Assembly (NCBI GenBank): GCA_024345305.1
Contig: BRON01000016.1
Coordinates: forward strand, 310,001 to 374,000
DNA length: 64,000 bases
From: Mrakia gelida
Lineage: Eukaryota > Basidiomycota > Tremellomycetes > Cystofilobasidiales > Mrakiaceae
Reading direction: 5' to 3'
Part shown: piece by piece, positions 54,701-64,000 of the stretch
Layout of the letters: each line of letters starts with the position of its first letter
Numbering within the stretch: the stretch's first letter is position 1
Program-made: the position numbers and the translations under genes
Notes under the pieces: model-generated
Database searches by the model: none
Seen by the model: only the letters and a program-made list of their open reading frames with translations
What the model was told of the DNA's origin: nothing

Positions 54701-55733
54701 AGCACTCCCCGTGAAGAAGACATTCTTTCCCTCCTTAACCACCATATCCCTAACCTTGGTCTGCTCCTCCGACAACTCGATCTTCCCAGGCTTCTTCTTG
54801 GTCTTCTTCGTCTCGACCACCACCGTCGAAGGTCCAGCGTCCACGGAGCGTTTCCTGTCGAACGAAAGGCAACGAAGCGGTCAGCTCTCGCTTCCCTCCC
54901 TTCGTCTCCTTCGCTCGCACTCTTCCCCTCGCTCGTCAGGAAGGTGGTTTGGAGTCCGAGGACTCACTTAGTAGGCAACTCGCTCTCCCAAGGATCTGAA
55001 AGAGACCTCTTCGCAGCCAGCGACCCAAGCATCGTCGACTTGCTTCCACTCGCTCCTCCTCCTCCTCCTCCTCCACTGGTCGTCGAGCTCGAAGACGATG
55101 AGTTGTTGGAAGCGAGGTTTTCGTCATCTCCAAAGACTGCTCTTCTCCTCCTTGATCGAGGGGACAGGTCGGGAGTAGCGATTCGAGTTGATCTCGCGGA
55201 GGAGGTGGGGTGAGGTTGAGCTGAGGCGGAGGGAGGAGGTGGAGCGTAGGAAGCTGCTGCTTGAGCTGCTACTTCGAGGATGTTGGGTTTGTGGGCTTTG
55301 AACGGTTTGGAGAGGGAGGAAGAGGAGGTGGTGGGTTTGGTGCTGCGACGAAGGAAGAGGAGAAGGAGGTGAGCAAGAAGAAGGGAAGGGGAGGGGCAGA
55401 GGAGCTCGAGGTGGAGCTCATCAAAGGAAGGAGAAGGAAGAGAAGCTCACGGTTTAGGTGAAGGTGGCCAGGACACAGCGTTCTCTCCCTCTCCTTCTTC
55501 GTCGTCCGAGTCTACGAGATCTATGATGTCTTTGTTCTTGGCTGGAGGAGGATCGGAAGCGGGAGCGGAGGGAGGAGGAGAGTCTCCCCATGAGCGAGAG
55601 AAGGACGCGACTTTGCTGATCTTTGAGAAGGGAAGGAGAGGAGGGAAGGGATCAGCTTGAGAGAGGATTTACGAGAGAGAAGAGGGAGGAGTGTATGCGT
55701 ACAGCTTTCCTTGGTTGGGACATGCTTTGAAGG
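51774..55733 (-). CDS. PIF1: PIF1-family 5'-3' DNA helicase
   Basis: Superfamily 1B helicase for telomere, mitochondrial DNA and G-quadruplex maintenance. The start at 55733 gives MSQPRKA, joined to [20 protein letters not shown]. The N-terminal region has [11 protein letters not shown], a likely SUMO-interacting motif. The helicase core is complete across many exons: [20 protein letters not shown] (Walker A), [40 protein letters not shown] (Walker B), [72 protein letters not shown] and [20 protein letters not shown]. The last exon reads [12 protein letters not shown], with TGA at 51774-51776. Length and motif order are normal. [11 protein letters not shown] has Met where Leu is commoner, a mild change. 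Confidence 0.9.
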
Positions 55734-55915
55734 AGGGAGAGGGGGAGGAGAAAGGAGGAAAGGAAGGCGATGGTGGTCGAGGTGGCGAAGGGAGGAGCAG
55801 GTCTCGAGCGAAATGAAAGTCAAGAGGGGACGCGTCGATTGGCTCCGCCTTTCCGAGAGAAATTTACTCGTTTTGCCTTTTCACCCACTTCTTGATCTTC
55901 TCTCGCAACCTTCAG

Positions 55916-56902
55916 AAATCACCACAACAACAAGCCCCATCTCCTTCGCGACGGTGGCACAGCTGTCCTCTCCCTGGCCGAACAACTCATCTCCCTCGCC
56001 CTCTACACCTATCTCCTCGCTCTCGGTTCAGCCTACCTCCCCATGGAGAGTCAGCCGAGACATTGGGGGATGACGATCCATATCGCCTCTCTGCTAGGGA
56101 CCGTCAGCGTGGTGAGAGCGCTGGAGGTGCTGCTCCCTCAGGAACGACGAGCTGAGGAGGGGTGGGAGAAGTGGTTGCCGTTCGTGGAGTTGGGAGTGGC
56201 GAGTCTTGCGACGGCGATTGTGGTGGGGATTCCGAGGGGACCGGAGTTGTATTTCCCGATGGAGAGGTTGTATACTTCGTGAGTAGACCGCACGAGAAGA
56301 AGGGAGGGAGGGAAGAGCGCTCCTTTGCGAGCTCGTTATTTCGAGATGCTCGCTCGCTCGCGTCTCGATTCGATCAGAACTTCTTTCTTTCGCTGACCTG
56401 GTACGTTCTGTTTTGCGTGTGGCAGCAAAATCGCCGCTGACGCCCAAGCTGCTGAGCTCAAGAACGGTCGACGACCCAACGTTTCGGGCGAGTCGACGAG
56501 CTGCATTGCCGGACAGCTTTTCTTCTCGTTCGCTACACCTGGTGCGTGTCGCCTCTCCTTCCCTTACTGCTGAGCATTGATTGACCCTTGGCTATGGGTT
56601 GGTTCGTTGATCAAAGTCGTCAAGCTCGGATACACCGCTGAGACTCTGGATGTCCACGATTTGCCTGTCGTTCCTCATCATCTTCGTTCGTTCCGTTCTT
56701 CCTTCCATTCCGTTTCGGCTCGAGAGCTGACTTGACGGTTCGAACACTCGATTTGGGGTCGAATAGGAGCCATGCTGCTCTTCAGGAACATGAGGAAGGT
56801 GTACGGGAAGACTCAGAAGAGGAACTCGGTCAAGCGAGGATCGGGGTGGGTTGTGCTCGGGAAGGTGTTCTCTGCTAACAAGGGGATGTTCACTGCTCAT
56901 GA
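55916..56902 (+). pseudogene. ABCC transporter N-terminal fragment
   Basis: Exons on the plus strand give LAEQLISLALYTYLLALGSA, WGMTIHIASLLGTVSVVRAL, PRGPELYFPMERLYTS, then NVSGESTSCIAGQLFFSFAT, VVKLGYTAETLDVHDLPVVP and SGWVVLGKVFSANKGMF. This order matches the membrane N-terminal domain and linker of fungal ABCC transporters (YCF1/YOR1 relatives), up to the start of the first transmembrane domain. No clear start exon is seen upstream, where PIF1 begins 183 bases away, and no ATP-binding cassette follows. After TAH an intron (GTTATG at 56903, TTTGTAG near 57073) would join in frame to the acidic protein downstream. Best read as a truncated relic, possibly captured into a fusion transcript. 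Confidence 0.6.
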
Positions 56903-57101
56903 GTTATGCTTTTCTTCTCTCTGTCTTTCTCCTTCTGCCGCTGGGAGGAAGGAGGGCAGATCCGAGGCAAGGCGACGCTCGAAGTCGACGCGTCGTCGAC
57001 GCCGCTTCTTCCCCTCCTCTCGCCTCATCGCTGACTCCCAACACCCTCCCCTCCCCCTGCACACTCTTTGTAGCAACGAGCCCTCGGACGAAGGAGGAGT
57101 C

Positions 57102-58647
57102 ATGGATCTCGGCGCCGGAGTCGCGTCGAACGAGGACGAGGAGGGGAGCTCGATCAAGACGGACGAAGGAGGAAGATCTTCTCCGAACTCAGCAGCCGAC
57201 GAGGTCGATATCGTTGCAGACGACGTTCAGGAGGCGGATATGACGTTCGCGGGAGATCTGGTCCGAGACGACGAGGAGATCGAGTCGAAGGTACGCGAAC
57301 ACGGAACGAACGACTCGAACGAACCTCAAACGGAGGAGGAACCTCAGGAGCAGAACCCACTCGAACAGCACGGCCCTCCCTCCTCCTCCTCGTCGTCCGA
57401 CACTGCTCCCCAAGGAACCACTCCTCGTCAAAGAAACTCGATGGATCCGCTCGTCGTCGTCGTCGCACCAACCGTCGCCTCCCAAACCGTCCCTTCCTCG
57501 TCCTCCTCTTCCTCCTCATCCTCTTCATCCTCCGAGGACGACGACAAGGGAACCATCGAAGCCTTCCTCCCCTCCCGAAGCCGACTAGTCGAGAGCAGCG
57601 AGAGTGAGGAAGACGACGAGGAGGTCAGCGTCGAGCCGAAGAGGGCGACTGGCTCCCGAGCTAGTAAAGCTAGGCATGCCAGCGATGAGGGAAGCGAGTC
57701 GCAGAGCGAGGAGGGAAGCCAGGAGGGAAGCGATGACGGAGAGGAGGGAAGCGATGACGGAGAGGAGGGAAGCGAGGAAGAGGACGAAGATGAGGGAGTT
57801 GCCACGACCGCTCCAGCTACCACCACCACCACCACCCTCGTCCGATCCTCCACACCCTCCAAACCAACCTTCGCCTCCCATGCTCCATCCACTTCGAAAA
57901 CTCTCGCTCATCAGTCGAAATCAGCAAAGACTTCCGTCGCCGCCAAACCTCCTCCCGTCAGCACTCAACCCTCCCTCTCCGTCGGGAACAGGGCGAAACC
58001 CGTCCCTCCTACCGCCTCCCATGCACCAGCGTCGACATCCTCCTCCTCAGGTCCTTCCACCTCGAGACTGCCCTCCCCTCCATCCTCCTCAACTTCCCGA
58101 AACCAAGGCGCGTCCAAACCCTCCCTTCTCAACTCCCACTTCCGCCCCTCGTCCTTCCCAGACCGTCAACACCACTCGAACCAAGTCTTCAGCCGCCGCT
58201 CCCACCTCAGCATCCACTTCTTCGAAACCCTCAACCTCAAAATCAGCCCTCCATCTACCCTCAGCCGCCTCCCTCCGACCTCCTCACACCGTCGCGACCT
58301 CCTCGTCAAACACGACGGTCTCTCGTCTCTCGCTTCTCCAACAAACACCCACTGTCGCTCAAGAACGACTTCCCGACTATCGAAGGGACTGGTGGATGGG
58401 GATTCATGACCCGATCCCACCGCAGCAGTGGGATTACGAAGAGGACAAGGAGGATTGGCCGGAGGGGAGGCAGAAGCTTCGCGCGTGGCTCGCTCTCCCT
58501 TCTTGGAACAGGCCGGACCACGCTCGACCGGTCTTGATGAGGGACGGGGAGCCGACGGTCTTGATGTTGAAGGAAGGGGGTGAGGATTGGTACAGTTTGA
58601 GAGAGTTGAAGAGGGCGAAGGGGGAGATGGAGGAGGAAGAGGAGTGA
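57102..58647 (+). CDS. acidic Ser-rich protein, frame change in the middle
   Basis: From the ATG at 57102 the frame reads MDLGAGVASNEDEEGSSIKT, with strong acidic and Ser tracts ([19 protein letters not shown]; tandem EEGSDDG units near 57730-57770). From about 58000 the coding character passes to the next frame, which ends with a distinct folded-looking tail: DYRRDWWMGIHDPIPPQQWD, RQKLRAWLALPSWNRPDHAR and DGEPTVLMLKEGGEDWYSLR, with TGA at 58645-58647. The switch needs an intron of length 1 mod 3 (the 49 bases before 58050 would fit in length, with a poor donor) or a single-base error. I do not recognise the family. It may be joined to the ABC fragment upstream. Confidence 0.5.
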
Positions 58648-59488
58648 TAGCTTGATTCGTTTGGTTCTTTAGCACCCCCTTCTCTTCTCTCGTTTGTTCT
58701 TTCTCTTCTTTCTTGCCTCTCTTCGCCAGTTTATGATCTCGCCTTTCTCGTCTCAACATAGCGCTGGAGCTTCGATACGAACTTGTAACCGCTTAGGAGG
58801 ACATCTCCAACGACCTCGCAACTCAGGAGGAACGAGTGGGCAAACGACGGACGAGGTAGAGGGAGGTCGCTAGGGGGGCGTCGATGCTGCTCGAACAAGT
58901 GTGGCCGAGATGGAGAGCAGTGGGTCCGAGGGAAGAGGCGAGAGGGAGAGCGAGAAACAGGGAGGTCGACGCGACGCGAGTAGGTCGGAGCCGAGACAAA
59001 CGTCTTCATATTCGACTTAGCCAAACTTTTCTCCCTTCTTACTCTCGCTTCTCCATCTCTCCTCCGCCAACCCTCCACACGCGTTCGAGCCTGCTTCTCA
59101 GCCTGCTCTTCCCTCCATTTCGTCGCCGCGACGCGTTCGTTCGAAACGTCTCTTCTGTCGCTTAGATCTTCTAGTCCAACGATGAAGAGCAACTACAGCC
59201 GTCCTCAGAGTTCAGAGTGAGAGTTAGAGAGTTTCCAACGGCTAGCCCGAATCGAGAGCAAGAAGAAGGAGGAAAGAGGGACAGCTGGACGCGTCTCCTC
59301 GAACTCATCAAGACTTACGAGCGAAGAACGACGAACGAATCAACTTCCTTGCGGAGGGCGAAGAGGTCGGAGGTTAGAGGGAGACGCACTCAGAATGGGA
59401 AAGTCGTGAGATAAGAGCGAGAAGCTAAACGAAAGCGAACGAAACAGAGGGAGCAAACGCGTCGGCAAGGGGGCGTCACGAATAAACA
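58648..59488. other. intergenic, no supported gene
   Basis: A minus frame at 58731-59192 is Arg/Glu-rich (KWREEQAEKQARTRVEGW) but has no partner exons or domain that I recognise. Confidence 0.4.
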
Positions 59489-59575
59489 GCTGAAAACACG
59501 GTGTACATCGGTCTCCTCCTTCTCGTCCAGTCTCGATAAGTTGGCGATCAGAAGTTCGAAGATGTTGACGTCGAG
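59489..59575 (-). pseudogene. isolated CTNNBL1-like exon
   Basis: After a CCCCCAG acceptor with GACGCGTC and GAGCTGATC upstream, the minus strand reads LDVNIFELLIANLSRLDEKE then ETDVHRVFS. This resembles the armadillo segment of beta-catenin-like protein 1, a splicing-linked protein (ELLVQNLERLDE-type motif). No neighbouring exon of that large protein could be found, so this is a relic or a chance match. Confidence 0.3.
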
Positions 59576-59925
59576 CTGGGGGATGGGAAAGACGCGTCGA
59601 AGAACGAACGAAAGCGATCAGCTCCTCCCTTTCTCTCCTTCCCCCTCGTTCTCGCTTCCATCCCACCTCCCGCCCTTCTCGTTCGATCTACTTCCCCCTT
59701 CCTTCTGGGAGCGTAGACCGCTCAAACCAGATCGGATCAGGTCTATACTGTTTTTTATCCTCCCCGTAGCTGTGATCGAACCAGCTTCCTCGCTTCGCAG
59801 GTCGCTGAACGTCGTTCTCGCACGAGCTCAACCGCCCTCCCTCCCTCCTTCGCTCGTTCCCACCTCACCTCCTTCTCCGACCAGTAAAACATCATCTGAC
59901 CTCTCTCAATCCTTTCTGTTCACAG

Positions 59926-60394
59926 GTCACCTCTACCCATCATCACCTCTCGGTCTCCTCACAGGATTTTCGGCAGCGTCGGACGAGATGGGGTCAGCTT
60001 GGGAGAAGGGTCGAGTTGGGAACGTCGGGATCGGAAGGCGAGCGAGTTTGCTAGGTGAGTTCCTTTCAAACGCCTTTTTCTTCTCGTAGGGAGGCTCGAG
60101 GCCATGCTGGGGAGAGGGCTGTCGGAAGAGCTTGCACTCTCTCGCTCTCGTGGGAGAGGGAAGGACATCGTTGTCCTCTCAACCTCCCTCGCACCTCAAC
60201 GAAACTCCCTCCACACGACGAGCGCTCCTTCTCTTCCCGTTCGCAAGCTGACTCCCGTCTCTTTTTCGCTTCGCGTGCAGACTATACTTGACCTCTTTAT
60301 GCATGCGATGGTGATCCTCGGACCCCCAGAACCCTCTCGGAAAGCAACCTCGTCCAGAGTGAGAGAGATCTCTCGCGACGCGTCTGAGAAGTAA
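59926..60394 (+). CDS. weak hypothetical gene (3' exons)
   Basis: Following a TTCACAG acceptor at 59925, a frame reads GHLYPSSPLGLLTGFSAASD and continues in phase over a short intron (GTGAGT at about 60055 to CTCGTAG) as RLEAMLGRGLSEELALSRSR. It ends TSSRVREISRDASEK with TAA at 60392-60394. Splice signals are good, but I recognise no domain and no secure start. It is convergent with the next gene, 80 bases away. Confidence 0.3.
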
Positions 60395-60474
60395 GCACGA
60401 ACGAACGGACGAACGAACGAAGCATAGATCAAGAGGGCCTAGCAAACTAGAAAGCAAGCACCTGAGATCCTCCT

Positions 60475-62833
60475 TCATCGAGTTCCGTGGTGTCCAGCGA
60501 GAGAGGTAGCCATCCTGGAGTGGTGAAAGAGGATGGAGGTGAATCGGTCGACCGAGTCCCAGAGGTGAGTCGAGTGGATGACTCGGTTGGATCGGAGGAG
60601 GACGAGGGAGTTGGTAGGGACGTAGTAAGAGAGCTGGGAGCAAGGAGAAGGGGTGAAGGAGGGACATGGTCAGCGAGAGAGAGAGAGAGAGAGTCGGGAG
60701 AGAGGAAAGGGAAGAAAGTGACGACTCACCCCGATCTCGTACAGTCTGTACTCCAACCACTTGAAGTTCCCAGTAGTCAACGCAACGCTGAACGACGAGG
60801 GAGCGTCCTTTGAGTCCCAGTGGGCGATGGGAGTATCGTCCGAGAAGTTGGCTCGGTTCGGGCAGAGGCGAGAGACGAACTGATGGTCCCACTTGTGAGG
60901 AAGCGAAGCGATGATGGACTCGTACGTTCTGCGAAGGAGAACGACGAAGGTCAAGGAGACGAATAGAAGGGGTAGGAAAGATGATGAACTCACTTCTCTG
61001 CGTTGATGAGAAGCCGATCGATCTCAGGGAAGTCGCAGCGAAGAGTCTCCAGCCAAGGAAGAACGACGCGATCGTAAAAACGAACTTCCTGGAAACGAAG
61101 AGGAACGAAGGCGTGGGTTAACGAAAGGAGAAGATCTGAAAGAGATGAGAGACTATAGAACTGACCTCTCGGACGAAGTTTTGAACTCGAAGAGCCTCCG
61201 CGGACTTCCCTCGAAGGTTGGCCATCAACGAGACACGGTCGTCGGCTTGACCAACCCAAACTCCAGAGTGATTGATGCAGGCGTTCTCTCCATGGCGAAC
61301 GTCGAGACCAACGTGGGTATCGAGCTCGTCGAACAGTACTCGAAGTGCTTGGTGACCAGCGACGACGTGGGGAGGGAGCGGGAAGGAGAGGATGATCGAT
61401 CGAAGGGCAGAGTCCACAACGGTCGGACAACCAAAGACGCGAGTCATGTTGGAGACCCACTGAGAAACGAGAGAGAGAGAAGCAAGATTAGCTCTCCAGG
61501 CCGAGCAAAAAGAGACAAGAAGATCAAAACTCACATTCTGGTACTTCTTCCCATCGGTCAGAACCATATCATGAAGCAGTGTCCTCCTCTGATCCAGGTT
61601 CCAGTAGCCGTCTAGGTTCCGAGAGGAGGAGAGGAGCGTTCCATCGTCTGCTCGCTCGTTCTCGTACTCCTGGAAGAGACGATAACCTTCCAGTCGATAG
61701 AGGAGGGTGGGGCAGTGTCGATGGTGGGGGGCTCGCTCATCGTAGGGCTTTGGGTTGGGTGGTCTGAGAAAGAAAAAGGGAGGATGGGAAACGAGACGCG
61801 TCAGACGCATCTCAAAACGAAACGAAACCCAGCGATTTGAGGACTCGCTGTTCCCAAGGCTTCCGAATCCGAGCTTGCCTAGTAGGTTCTCGGTTGGAAG
61901 TTCCTTTCCGAGCAGGAACGGGCTCCGGAGGGTGATGGTCGGCGAGTGGGAAGAAGCGAACCGTCGGCTGGAAAGGAAGAGGAAAGAGTTCAGCGTGTTA
62001 ATCCGAGGCTCTACTAGAGAAACAAGAGAGAAACTCACCTCCTCCAAATCACTCAAATCCGAATCCTCCTCCTCCTCCTCCCAACGCACCGGTTCCTCGC
62101 AGAAAGCCTCCCTGACCTCGTCTCCGTAATCGTCGTTGAAAACGAGGGTAGTAACCTGGACCCGAGGAGGAGCGGCTCCGAAGGCGTAGATGCTCGCTTT
62201 GAGATTCCGTTGATGTTCTCGTATGTCGAAGATGTTGGAGCCGAAGTTCTGCGAGAAGGGAAAAGCGGAAAGGCCTCAGGTCCGAGGTCAAAGGGAGGGG
62301 AGATGGGGAAACGGGGAGATTGCCGACGCGAACGAGAACGGCAATCAAGCGCGGAAAGCTCACCGTTTGAGAGAACGAAGGATCCTGTAGAGATGGAAGG
62401 AAAGTGAAGAGAGCATCATCAGTATGTGAATGGACTGGGTAAGAAGCTGAGGAGGAAGGCAAAGCGAGCAAGAACGCGAGAGAAAGAGGGAGAGCTCACC
62501 GAAACTGGAACTCTCGCCCAGAGCGCCGGGTCGACGGGCTCGAAAGCCTTCTGCGAGGAGTTTTCGACGAACTTGACCTTCTCCTCGAGTTTTTTTCCTA
62601 AGAGAGAGGAGGTAAGAAAGAAGACTGGGAGGTCAGACTACGAAGAAGCACGCGAGCAGCAAGCTCGAGGGAGGAGGAAAGTTAAAAACTCACTGCGCCT
62701 GCTCGGCGTCTCGTTTCTTCAGCAGCGCCTTCTTAACTTTCCTCAGCTCAGTCAGTTCCCTCCGCCTCACAGCCTTAGCAGTGAAGTCGGTGATGGGTCT
62801 CCCTATGGGAGGAACGGAAGGGTCCGCAGGCAT
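60475..62833 (-). CDS. multi-exon protein of unknown function
   Basis: I do not recognise this protein. The start at 62833 gives MPADPSVPPIGRPITDFTAK, then VRRRELTELRKVKKALLKKR. Exons continue with KLEEKVKFVENSSQKAFEPV, NFGSNIFDIREHQRNLKASI, VQVTTLVFNDDYGDEVREAF and an acidic EEEEEDSDLSDLEE. Then come a Cys/His-poor globular region (PTLLYRLEGYRLFQEYENER, NLDGYWNLDQRRTLLHDMVL, WVSNMTRVFGCPTVVDSALR, SFPLPPHVVAGHQALRVLFD) and a C-terminal half with VRFYDRVVLPWLETLRCDFP, ESIIASLPHKWDHQFVSRLC and ALTTGNFKWLEYRLYEIG. The last exon ends MATSLAGHHGTR with TGA at 60475-60477. All joins are in frame with standard signals, so it is a real gene. There are no membrane helices or signal peptide. Confidence 0.68.
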
Positions 62834-62860
62834 CCGAAGGAGGAGAGAGAAGAGAAGAGA

Positions 62861-62935
62861 GAGCGGGAGGGGATCGAACCCCGTCCCTTTTTCTTTGGGG
62901 AGGAGAGCGTTGGAGCTTGAGCTCCGGCCTCGCTC
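62861..62935 (-). tRNA. tRNA-like element with B box, probably degenerate
   Basis: The minus strand reads GAGCGAG at 62935 and CCCGCTC at 62861, which pair like an acceptor stem with one mismatch. GGGGTTCGATCCCC is a good T-arm/B box, and GGAGCTCAAGCTCC could be a D arm. No proper 5-7-5 anticodon arm can be drawn in the remaining bases, so I cannot name an anticodon. Likely a pseudo-tRNA. It lies 28 bases upstream of the neighbouring gene's start codon. Confidence 0.35.
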
Positions 62936-64000
62936 AAACTCTCTTCTGAGAGAGAGAGAGGCCGTCGACTTTCTACATTGGGGGCTCCATTACTACAAGT
63001 GGGGCTTCTTTCGCTCTCGCTCTCGCTGCTGCTCTGCCCCTTCTGACAACTTACAAGTCTCGAAGAGCTCACGTCTTTGCTTCATCGTTGCTCTGTTTCC
63101 CTGTAGCTGATCGCCTCATCCAAGATATATCAGCATCTTTGCGTTTGATTCTCGCGCCTATCCGGCTGAGGATGGTGAGAAGAGGTGTAGTGGAGCGAGT
63201 TCCTTTGATGGTTCTCGAGAGAAAAGCTCCGGATCGAGGGCAAGGAGGTGAGGAGGAGGTGAGCGAGGAGGTTGGTCATTCGCCTTCCTTTGCTTCGAGA
63301 CACGGGAAGACAACAAGACAACCACAGTACGAGGTATCTTGCTGTCTGAGCATGGACATTCAGGTACGATGGACGAAAATTTTGAACCGGAAGAGGGGGC
63401 TTCACGCAGGACGAAGAGTTCCGACCACTTCAGAGGAGACGTCGTTCTTTTGTTTGCGTCCGCGGACGCGATTCTCTACCATCTCGTTCGTTCACCCCGG
63501 CTCTGAGTTTGCTCAGCTCCGGTCGGATGGCTGTTGCTTTCCTCTCCTCAAAATATGACTTCGCGAGAAGGTCTGCGTCGCGTCAAACGATGATACGAAA
63601 GGAACGAAGGGAGCGACGACCTCGAGCGGCTAGTCTCATCAATCATTCGTTCGTCTAGCCTCCCTTCCTATACCTTCATCCCTCAACTCGCTCGCCACAT
63701 CTTCCTTGAAAAGAGAGCATGGACGAAGGCTGAACCTCATATATGACACTTCGCTCGAATCTGCTGCCGGGGGACTCGAGTCAGGAACGGGAATCGACCA
63801 AACCCCCGAGCTCCGTTCTTGTTTATCTCGAGCCTTCTTATCGCTCCTTCTTCTGGATTTCGATGGATAAGATGATGAATGTCAAGTATGCGAAGAGCAT
63901 TCAATTCTGATGGTGAGAAAATTTGAGTTTGAACCAGGGAAGAAGGAGAGAGAAGAAGAGCGGGCGGCTGTCCTCCTTTTCCTCCTTCCCTCTCTCCCTC
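62936..64000. other. right-edge region, no supported gene
   Basis: A TTTCCCTGTAG acceptor-like site at about 63100-63106 and short frames occur, but nothing links into a recognisable protein. Confidence 0.4.

Noticed and set aside
58731..59192. Charged 153-residue minus frame
   Set aside because: Arg/Glu-rich composition arises easily in this DNA; no splice partners, start context or known domain support it.
1..64000. Transposons or viral integrations
   Set aside because: I saw no reverse transcriptase, integrase or transposase motifs and no long terminal or target-site repeats; the only large repeat is the F-box/MYND inverted duplication.

Overview
The window is nuclear DNA of a basidiomycete fungus, most likely a Pucciniomycotina yeast of the Microbotryomycetes (Rhodotorula/Sporobolomyces-like). 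This assignment is an inference. It rests on dense genes with many short GT-AG introns, a strict CTGAC-type branch point 15-30 bases before a pyrimidine-rich YAG, strong C-ending codon preference, and typical fungal families (NST1, PPG1, ARV1, Zn2Cys6 factors, HYR1-type peroxidase). Most genes are broken into many exons, so gene ends given here are the first and last coding bases and internal exons were traced by eye.

Layout. 1-1.8 kb: a Misato/DML1 homologue running off the left edge, with a possible 48-residue gene divergent from it. 2.8-9.0 kb: an inverted duplication of a two-gene cassette (F-box-like protein plus MYND-finger protein), ordered F-box(-) MYND(+) MYND(-) F-box(+). 9.6-14.0 kb: an ARMT1/DUF89 phosphatase and ARV1. 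14.3-20.2 kb: a third MYND gene, an odd homeodomain gene, an isolated exon with the MYND-family N-terminal module, and a RING-CH (MARCH-type) membrane E3 ligase. 20.6-25.0 kb: a Zn2Cys6 transcription factor. 25.4-36.2 kb: a single-pass membrane protein, a glutathione peroxidase, a conserved fungal protein of unknown role, a PPG1-type phosphatase and an NAD malate dehydrogenase ending in a peroxisomal AKL signal. 36.8-39.4 kb: no convincing coding gene, but a cluster of about eleven long stem-loops with shared flanks. 40.3-45.9 kb: NST1. 46.4-51.2 kb: a short-chain dehydrogenase and a divergent pair of MYND genes, one with a damaged finger. 51.8-55.7 kb: a PIF1 helicase. 55.9-58.6 kb: an ABCC transporter fragment next to an acidic Ser-rich protein. 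59.5-62.8 kb: a possible CTNNBL1 relic exon, a weak hypothetical gene, an unrecognised multi-exon gene and a tRNA-like B-box element. The last kilobase has no gene that I can support.

Most genes are ordinary housekeeping or regulatory genes with no operon-like logic. Two things stand out. One is a local family of at least five MYND-like proteins that share an N-terminal module, a His-for-Cys change in the finger and a C-terminal CxxPxW motif. The other is the hairpin cluster, which I regard as the best candidate for an undescribed non-coding RNA system.
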